64,000 nucleotides of DNA, taken from assembly GCA_039583875.1 (NCBI GenBank), contig CM077163.1, positions 234,972,646 to 235,036,645 of the forward strand, read 5' to 3'. This DNA comes from Platanthera guangdongensis. Taxonomy: Eukaryota > Streptophyta > Magnoliopsida > Asparagales > Orchidaceae. The notes under the pieces are model-generated. The model searched no databases. It was not told the origin of the DNA and saw nothing but the letters and a program-made list of their open reading frames with translations. Position 1 is the first letter of the stretch; each line of letters begins with the position of its first letter. Below are positions 56,690 to 64,000 of the stretch, piece after piece. The position numbers were made by a program, and so were the translations under genes.

Positions 56690-56804
56690 TATATATAAGA
56701 AGAGAGAGAGGAGAAGAATCCCAATACAAGATGTCAGACTAAACTTCCTAGCTAAGTGATTAAATGAGCCTTCACTAATGGGCTTTTACATATTTCCTTC
56801 AACA
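56690..56804 (-). repeat. truncated 3' LTR of element H
   Basis: It matches the first about 120 bases of the 5' LTR (TGTTGAAGGAAATATG..., AAGAATCCCAATACA on the plus strand). The polypurine tract GCGGGGGAG precedes it on the minus strand (56813-56805). Confidence 0.8.
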
Positions 56805-58798
56805 CTCCCCCGCAAGCTGGAGCGTACAAATCATAGGCACCAAGCTTGAACAAGAACTGATAGTAAATAAGTCGAGGTAAGGCCAAGGCCTTGGTGAGGA
56901 TGTCAACAACTTGCTCAGCAGCGGGAACATGCATGAACTCTATCTTCTTCAACTGATCCTTCTCCCGAATTAAATGACAATCAACTTCAATGTGTTTCAT
57001 CCATTCATGGAAGACATGATTCTTGACAATGTGTTTAGCAGCTTGATTGTCGCAAAATAAAGTGGCATGTGAGGAACGCTTGACTCCTAAATCATCAAGG
57101 AGACCCTCATGCCAAGTAAGCTCAGACACCAGCGCTGCCATTGAACGATACTCGGGCTCAGCAGACGAGCGAGCAACAACAAACTGTTTCTTGTTGCGCC
57201 ATGCAATGAGATGTCCTCCAAAGTAAGTGCTGTATCTACTTGTGGAACGACGATCATCAAAAAAACAATCATAATTAGCATCTGGATATGCACTCAGAGA
57301 TAAGGGAGATACTTGTATACAAGTACTTGTCCAGGAGCAGTCTTCAAGTACCAAAGAATTCCCTCGACTGCCCGAAGATGAGAAATACGTGGTTGATGCA
57401 TGAATCGACTTACAACTCCAACAACAAATGATATATCAGGTCTAATAACAGTGAGATATATCAACATTCCCACAATACGATGATAATATTCTGGGTTTAG
57501 AAGGAGAAAATCAAAGTCTGAGGCATGAACACAAATCTTGTGATTGCTAGCCATGAGAGTGTCAGCAGACTTACATCCAGAGTAGCCCGCATCATGAAGT
57601 AAGTCAAGACAATACTTTTTTTGAGATAACACATGCCCATCAGGTCTCAGAGCCACCTCGAGACCAAAAAAATATCGAAGGTTTCACATGTCCTTTGTTT
57701 GAAACACAGTCGCCAGATGCTATTTGATCATATGTATTCCTGTAAGATCGTCTTTTGTAATCAAAATATCATCCACATATACCAAGAGAATCACTGTGCC
57801 TGTTGGACGATGACGAGTGAATAAAGATAAGTCGGCTGAACTCCGAGTGAACCCAACAACACTAACGGTTTTACAGAATTTTTCAAACCATACTCGAGGA
57901 GACTGTTTGAGACCATAAAGTGGCTTTTTCAGACAACAGACAACAGACTCCCTCGTGGTCTCAAACCCGGGAGGTTGTTGCATATAAATGATCTCCTGTA
58001 AATTGTCATTAAAAAGACTAATTTGACATCCAATTGGTGCAACTGCCAGTGACGATGAACAACGAGAGAGATCAAAACACAAACAGTATTGAGTTTGACG
58101 ACTGAAGAAAAGGTGTCATCATAATCTAGATCTTGTTGTTGAGTAAAACTGCGAGCTACTAGACGAGCTTTCAAACATTGAATTGTCCCATCCGAATCCT
58201 GTTTGATGGCAAACACCCACTTATGATCCACACAAGTCTGTCCAGGAGGAAGGGGGACCAGATCCCAAGTGTGGTTTGCCCAAATAGTAGACATTTCCTC
58301 GTCCATGGCTGCCCGACACCGCGGATGTTGGAGAGCCTCCTGCACAGAAGTAGGGATGATAATAGAAGAAAAAGAAAGAACATTTTGTCGGAGTTTCAGA
58401 GAGAGGCGGTGTAAAGAGACATAATTGGCCGTCGGGTGAGCAGTAGAACCAGTTGTCGGATCTACAGGCTGCAAAACATCATTAGAGGAGGGCATCTCCC
58501 GCATGACAGTAGACGAAGGAGGACGACGAGTATACACACGGATGAGAGGTGGTTTGGGTGAGATTGACATGAGAAAGGGAGGTGGGGTTGGTGGGATTGG
58601 CGTAGGAATGAGAGGTGGAAGGTTTGAAGTAACAGGGATAGCAGACCGCGAAAGAGGTGGCGGAAGTGGAGAATCAGCTGGTTGAGAATGATATGATTGA
58701 TCTTCGAGAAAGGTGACATCAGCAGAAGTAACAATCTTGCGATCCTTCGGGGAAAAGTAAACGTAGCCCTTTTGAGTACGAGAGTAACCAACAAACAT
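56805..58798 (-). pseudogene. RT and RNase H region of element H
   Basis: The pieces are spread over three frames. 58798-57929: the post-integrase block (FVGYSRTQKGYVYFSP), a Pro-rich linker, and early RT (HPRCRAAMDEEMSTIW, KWVFAIKQDSDGTI). 58082-57720: MQQPPGFETT, LYGLKQSPRVWFEKF and the active site VYVDDILI near 57785. 57656-57294: LSQKKYCLDLLHDAGY, LIYLTVIRPDISFVVG. 57354-56805: RNase H (AYPDANYDCF, RRSTSRYSTYFGG, SRSSAEPEYRSMA, LFCDNQAAKHI) ending DLYAPA. At least three frameshifts and a stop after the YVDD block make it non-functional. Confidence 0.85.
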
Positions 58799-59983
58799 AT
58801 ATTTAGTGGCACGTGGAGCAAGCTTGTCAGTGGACGGGCCGAGATTATGAACAAATCACACACAGCCAAACACGCTAGGGATGATGAAAAAGGAGGTTTG
58901 GAGGGAAAAAGAAGATTGTAGGGAACCACAGAATTAAGAATAGAGGAAGACATGCGGTTAATAGGAGTGCATGCGTTGGAGACTGTGAAATTCCAATATT
59001 GTTTGGGAACATTCATTTGAATCATAAGAGAACGGGTGACCTCAAGCAGGTGACGATTCTTGCGTTTAGCAACGCCATTTTGTGTGTGTGTGTGTGGGGG
59101 GGGGGGTATAGACACACGAGGTTTGATGGATGATCCCAAACTCAGCACACAAGTTGACAAGCGCATGAGTAATGTATTCACGGGCATTGTCGGTCCGGAG
59201 AGTTTTAATTGTAGTGGAAAACTGGTTGCGTGTTTCCATGATAAAAGTATGAAATACACCAGACAGTTCAGAGCGGTTACAAAGGAGATACAAGCATGCC
59301 ACCCGAGAGTAATTATCGACAAATGTGACAAAGTAACGATATCCAAAAACACTAGCGATTTTGTAGGGTCCCCAAATATCCGAGTGAACTAGATCAAAGG
59401 GAGCTGGATTCCAAGTAGGATGTGGTGAGAACGTAGAACGATGATGTTTGCCATAAATACAAAACTCACACGTGAAATCTTGGAGGGAAACATCGGGAAG
59501 AGATTTTCGGAGTATGTTTAGAGGAGCATGACTAAGACGTCGATGCCATTCAACAAAGCTAATAGAGGACAACACCGTCGGAGGAGAGGGGTCAAGGATG
59601 TAGAGACCATTCGACAGATGCTCTTTTCCAATGATAGACCGCGTCTTGCGATCCTGCACAACACATGAGTTGGAAGAAAATGTTACGTAGCAATCAAGAT
59701 TTGTAGTGAGACGACCAACAAAGAGAAGGTTGAAAGAAGAGCTCAGAACATGAAGAGCTGAGCGAAGAGTGATAGTGGGAGTAATGAAAATATTTGCCGA
59801 CCCAGAAACGAAAATGGTGTCCCCACTAACAACAGTGATGAACTTGAGATGCACAGAGTCCAAGTATTGTGATAGTTTCCATGAGGTAATGTGGTGTGAG
59901 GCCCCTGAATCCAAAATCCAGAATGAGCTATGAGCAAGACAGGACCACCATCTGAAATAGATACCACAAAGCCCGGAGAACAA
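58799..59983 (-). pseudogene. protease and integrase of element H, microsatellite-disrupted
   Basis: Protease core FWILDSGASHHITSW is near 59925-59880. GAG-pre-integrase shows EWHRRLSHAPLNILRK, then the zinc-binding CEFCIYGKHHRSTF. The integrase core has DLVHSDIWGP (first Asp) and LRTDNAREYI (second Asp). Just before the expected Glu motif the sequence runs into a (CA)n/(C)n tract (59081-59106), after which the NGVAKRKNRHLLEVTRS segment continues in another frame (59060 downward). The tract replaces two codons of the usual PQQNG motif. Confidence 0.85.
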
Positions 59984-61392
59984 TCAATCATCCACTGAAG
60001 TTGCCTGAGTTGGGAGCGCAAGGCATCAGGGTCAGTTTGAATGCTGTTTGGAGGGGACTGGGTAGGCACTGGACAAGAGCCAAACATAGCGAAATCAGCT
60101 GTAGTCGATCTTATAAGAAACCCGACAAGAAAACTACGACAAGAAAGCTTGAGGTGGCTAGAATCGAGAAGCGGCAAGTCTCCTGCGACAAGGAACAAGA
60201 TTGCTGCGGATTGGCGGCAAGAGTCCTGCGGGCTGGCAAAGGAGAACAAGGTGAACTGGAGACAAGGATGCTGTAGTCAACCTTGCGGCCTGGCGTGCTG
60301 AGGCCGGCGACCTGGTGGCTGACTGGAGCAGCAAGGTTGGCCGTACGCGAGAAGAAAACGAAGCCGCGTTCTTGCAGAGAACTGGAGGAGCTTGCGATCA
60401 GGCCTGGAGCCGGTGGCAGGTAGAAGAGCCGCTGCAGACTGAGAAGAAACCGCGGATAGAGGAGTCTGTGGCAAGAAGGCAGCAGCGAGAGGCGACTTGA
60501 GCCAAGCACGACCGGAGAAGGTGCGGCGGCCTGAGAACTGCCTCGGCTTGGCAACTAGAGAAAGAGCCAGTGGCGGTCTGAGGATCTGCGGCCTGAAAGA
60601 GCAGCAGGGGGCTGAGGACGATAAGAAAAACATGCAACTGGCGGCCTGAAAGAGCAGCAACGGGCTGAGGATGGTAAGGCGAACATGCAACTGGCGGCCT
60701 GGAGAAAAAAAGCAGATGTGGCGGATAATGCGGATAGCGGCAAGACAGGAAACTGCAGACTATGCAGCAAGAATAGCAAGAGGAAACCGCGAAGCAGTAC
60801 ACGCGAATTGCAGCAGTTTGCAAAACAAAGTCGCGGGCCGAACTCGGCAAGAGCAAGACTTAGCAGCGGCCTGGAGCAAATCAGCGGCCTGGAGCAGCGG
60901 CCTGGAGCAAAGGACTTAGCAGCGGCCGCAGAAGGACGCAAGAGGACTAAGCCGCAGAGGGCCTCAAGAAGAACTGGCGGACTACGAAAACCTCGGCGAG
61001 CAGGCGGATTGAGAGAGGCGGACTACGAAAACCTCGACAAACAGGCGCGAGATCACAGATTCATAGCGAGAAGGAGAGGGGGGTGGAACCCACTAGTCAG
61101 AGAAGAAAGGCTATAAAAGCCAGGGACAGGGAGAGAGGAGTTGTGGTGGAACCACAGACAAGAGATTGCGGGTGGAAGAATCCTATCCGCGAGAGTCCAA
61201 AGAAAGCCGCGAGTGCGATTTAGAGAAGAATGAAACTGCGGTTAGTAGAATGCTAGCCGCCCAGGGCTGAGTGAGGATGCGATTAGAAAAAAAAACTAGC
61301 CGCGGCAAGAAGAGCAGGAGAAATGTGGAAGCCACGAGAGAGAGGAGAGAACAGACAGGCAGTCAGAAAAATCCTAACCGCGGAGAGGATGA
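59984..61392 (-). repeat. GC-rich leader of element H, no recognisable gag
   Basis: It is dominated by repeats such as GCGGCCTGGAGCA and GGCGGACTACGAAAACCTC (tandem at about 60976-61034, plus-strand reading). Minus-strand frames (60111-60941) are Ser/Pro/Leu-rich without capsid or zinc-knuckle motifs. Only the last stretch (LRSQLRQLQWMIDCSPG, near 60020-59970) resembles the spacer just before copia protease. Confidence 0.55.
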
Positions 61393-61600
61393 ACCTCCCT
61401 CTGATACCATGTAGAAAGAAGTGGAAGAATAAGTAGAAATTTTATTAATCCAAAATAATTATTTTACAACTTGAGAGTGTACACATATATATAGGAAGAG
61501 AGAGAAGAGAAGAATCCCAATACAAAATGTGAGACTAAACTTCCTAACTAAGTGACTAAATGAGCATTCACTAATGGGCCTTTATATATTTCCTTTAACA
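61393..61600 (-). repeat. 5' LTR and primer site of element H
   Basis: LTR 61410-61600; on the minus strand it runs TGTTAAAGG to TTTCTACA and is followed without spacer by TGGTATCAGAGGGAGG (61409-61394). Confidence 0.85.
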
Positions 61601-62965
61601 CAGAATCAATTTTCCTCGCATTTTTGACCTGAAATGATCTCTCATGACTTCAAAATTCATTCCCCCCTCCCCAAAGAATGATGTATTGGTGAGTTGAAAT
61701 AATCTTCCTTCTTAGCGGTGATTATTTTGGAAGAGCATATCATACAAAAATGATGAGCTATGTTATAGATACGTTCAAAAGATTAAAGCAGTGTTAACTC
61801 CAAAAGATATGCATGATGAGATACCGTTTGAGGTTTGAAGAGCATGGGAGATGCTACAGTGGATTGGTTAGAAAATCTTTGTAATGGAATTTTGAGGACT
61901 TATGTTTACATGGTTGAGAAGTGAGGACAATAGACCTCCACACCACAATAGCTTGTTTGTTTTTTTATTTTTCTCTCAATCACTAGCCCAAGCCCCAAGG
62001 TGGAGGTTACGAGTGACCAAGATTGATTTCCATAGATCAACACTACTGTGGTGAATGGGAAGATCTTCTAGAAGATTGCAATGAAGGAGAAATGGATAAT
62101 GCATTTCAACCTTCAAAGTTGCATTATACAGAGTGGATCAAATGAAAACAAATTGGAAAACTAATTATTTCTTACCAGTTACCATGATATAGAGAAGACA
62201 AAACAATGAGTCCTAAAACAAATTTTTCCTCTGGCCAAACCCATCGCCAACTTGATGTAGCCGTTGACTGTTTTTAGCAAGGGCCATAGATATTTGTACA
62301 ACCAATGGATTGGGAAGTAAACAAATTTATATGAACTCTAAAAATGGAACCATAAGCATTGCCTTTAAAGTTTAAGTGGTCAGCCTCCTCACCTATAGTA
62401 GCAACAAACATTTCGATATTGTTGAGCTAATGACATAATACATGCAAAGATCATGCAACATGGGAGACTTTTACGGACACCGACGAGGCGGAAGAAGGCG
62501 AAGGGCGTCCTCCAGTTTGGTGAGTGGTTTGACGTCGCGGGCATCGTGCCAGTAACGTGTCGGCTTAGCCGAGCGTATTGGGTTGTGTTCTTGTATCTCT
62601 TTTATGTACTTGAGCACGACACCTAATAAGCTGATAATTATTGTATTTTTGATATCTCTATTTTGGAATGAAAACTATTGGGTCTTCTCTCTTCTATCTC
62701 TCCTAATTTTTACTCTCTTCTCCCTCCCACTCTTTTCCCTCGTCAAACAATTTGGTCCGACCTAGCCTCCCTCCCACTCTTTTCCCTCGTCAAACATCCA
62801 GATCTGTCGATCGACCACCCTGTCCAGCCGATCCTCCTCTTCGTCCAAACGATTGATCTCCTCGTCTAGATCTGCGGTTTTTTTTTCTGGTCCTCGTCGA
62901 TCACCGCTGTATCCAACGTTTCCGTCTGCCGTATAACACCTACTTCTCCGTTCCTTGCCTAGTGC
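61601..62965. other. unassigned DNA
   Basis: The first 60 bases are a copy of the repeated intron block. No gene recognised after that. A 30-bp direct repeat (CCTCCCTCCCACTCTTTTCC...) occurs at about 62721 and 62767 and is followed by the gag remnant, so part of 62470-62900 may be an LTR or leader of that element. Confidence 0.4.
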
Positions 62966-63310
62966 ATGCCATCGCGGCTACGCTCGATGACCCATACCTA
63001 TGCCCCGACACCTGCCCCTTCGACGGATCCGACCATCCTCTGTCGCCTTGAGGGTCATGACGACAACATCGCATCCCTCCAGGCCCTCATGTTGCACAAC
63101 TTGCGCACGTGGAACTCGATACCATCATGGACGGCCGTCCTTGTACATCCGCGATTGCCAACGCGGACTCGCCGTCTCTCCTCGGAGCCCCCCCGGACCT
63201 GTACAAGGACCCAACTCCTCCAACCACTGTCTTCTCTTCTGGGACCTCGTTCCTTTGATGTTCCCTCCTTCAATGGCACTGACCCCATAGGATGGATTGC
63301 CCGAGTTTAC
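62966..63310 (+). pseudogene. gypsy-type gag remnant (N-terminal)
   Basis: The frame from 62966 (MPSRLRSMTHTYAPTP) leads to PSFNGTDPIGWIARVY near 63263-63310, a pattern typical of the start of the retrotransposon gag domain in Ty3/gypsy elements (FxGTDPxGWI). The following DNA does not continue the domain. A broken fragment; lineage not determined. Confidence 0.5.
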
Positions 63311-64000
63311 GCGGGGAATGGAGGTGGATGTGTGGCCGGGGACGAAGGGGGTGCTCGATCAAATGATGGGAAATAAAAAAACTAGGCTTCAACACTCATC
63401 TGTTTAAGGATTCGTCATTGTGAAATGATCACAAACTTTGAAATCGCTTCAAATTCTTCAATACCCACAACTGAACTCGACACACCTATTTATATGATAG
63501 AGCCACAAAATGAATGGCTATGATTGGCTACCGCATTATACACGACATACAAAAATAATGTGTGAAAAATGAAACAAACCCATAAAAAATATTCCGTCGA
63601 CGCTTTGAATGAGACAACGACCTTGGATCGTCTATATGACGACCATAATCCCTCCTCCTGCGAGTATAAACCTGAATGTGCCCCGATGCGGGTCGGCCTG
63701 CCCGTGGACTATGATCCCCATCAGGTAGGCTGATTGACTTTGGCCACCCTTCTTCCTCATGCGCAACCTAGCTCGTGGGTGAGGGGATATTATAACCCTC
63801 AAATTTACATCCGTCGTCATATCTCCGATGATTTATAGTGCGTCGGTCCAACCCTTTGGGCTCTCCTTGCTTGGAGCGATGAGTTCGCCGGTCCGCCTAA
63901 GCAGACATCGAGAGAATCAGCCGGGAGCAAGAGCGTAATCCGAAAAAAAATTCGGATCGAATTATCGCTCTGATTGTTAACCCAAATCCCGCGACAGCTG
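63311..64000. other. unassigned DNA to window end
   Basis: No domain recognised in any frame. Frames at 63632-63820 and elsewhere are short and featureless. Confidence 0.5.

Larger units (their letters stand above)
54041..56690. repeat. duplicated intron blocks (anchor GATWGGTTTCAGTTAA)
   Basis: The anchor recurs at 54041, 55876, 56340 and 56656, each preceded or followed by related DNA: TCTGAAATGATCTCTCATGA, GTTCACCCTCTT, TACCTACTATGTGKCTTT and GAATTGTTAGACA. Copies 3 and 4 are about 316 bases apart; the first two are expanded by insertions (the MITE, and unassigned DNA at about 54540-55780). Another partial copy follows element H at 61605-61660. Confidence 0.75.
56690..61600 (-). mobile_element. 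Ty1/copia element H, degenerate, 3' LTR truncated
   Basis: Read on the minus strand: 5' LTR 61600-61410 (191 bp), primer site 61409-61393, GC-rich leader, protease-integrase-RT-RNase H with several shifts, polypurine tract, and a 3' LTR starting at 56804 whose last about 75 bases are missing (ends near 56690). It lies in repeated intron-like DNA downstream of NERD exon 3. It is related to element G (similar integrase and RNase H motifs) but far more decayed. Confidence 0.88.

Noticed and set aside
1..64000. tRNA, rRNA, snoRNA genes or organelle DNA insertions
   Set aside because: None recognised on reading; tRNA-like matches are only the retrotransposon primer sites.

Overview
The window is nuclear DNA of a flowering plant, probably a eudicot. 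It holds an intact two-exon SKP1-like gene, the start of a NERD-domain gene, plant-type Ty1/copia and Ty3/gypsy chromovirus LTR retrotransposons primed by initiator Met-tRNA, PIF/Harbinger and hAT DNA elements, and a patch of CCCTAAA (plant telomere-type) repeats. I cannot place it to family or genus. Most of the 64 kb is transposable element.

Layout. (1) 1-17930 is a nested stack. A broken gypsy element ('D', its integrase end and 3' LTR at about 12834-17930) was invaded by a copia element ('E', RT-RNase H end at 5668-6467, 3' LTR 6453 to about 12778). E was then hit by a SIRE-like copia in its RT-RNase H region (1-5667, minus strand, running off the left edge) and by a young copia 'G' in its 3' LTR (6565-11264, TSD GTCAT). 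D's LTR also received a solo LTR (15978-17286, TSD GCTGT). (2) 17931-23226 is an AT-rich genic island with the SKP1-like gene (minus strand, exons 20340-20660 and 19589-19762; hAT-like MITE in the intron) and a double-hairpin inverted-repeat element (21551-21965). (3) 23227 to about 49286 is a second stack, resolved by target-site duplications: possible LTR 'F' contains solo LTR C2 (23363-48642, AGCCG), which contains solo LTR C1 (23436-46271, CACAC), which contains full gypsy element A (23902-44446, GCCCA), whose 3' LTR contains nearly intact chromovirus B (34517-44301, minus strand, TTGCA). (4) 49390-53320 holds a decayed PIF/Harbinger element split by an (AC)-rich array and two tandem TIR elements, one with a 31-C run. 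(5) 53389-53894 encodes three exons of a NERD-domain protein; its presumed fourth exon was not found. What follows is intron-like DNA with repeated blocks, an hAT MITE and a minus-strand copia 'H' (56690-61600). (6) 61601-64000 is mostly unassigned, with a small gypsy gag remnant.

The most striking pattern is regulatory rather than coding. At least five LTR families that look unrelated each carry, in U3, a dense array of a short CpG-containing motif, and in five of them the array lies upstream of a recognisable TATA box. The motifs are GTGTCGACAC (24 perfect copies in the SIRE-like LTR), TTCTCGAGAA (D), GGTCACG-GG-CGTGACC (solo LTR), GACACG-GG-CGTGTC and its complement form (A, B, C1, C2), and GCGGTCTG/GCGGACTG (G and E). 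Most are exact or two-base-spaced palindromes, and the CACGGGCGTG core recurs in elements with different LTR ends. Apart from SKP1, no complete host gene is visible, and every retroelement polyprotein here carries at least one stop.
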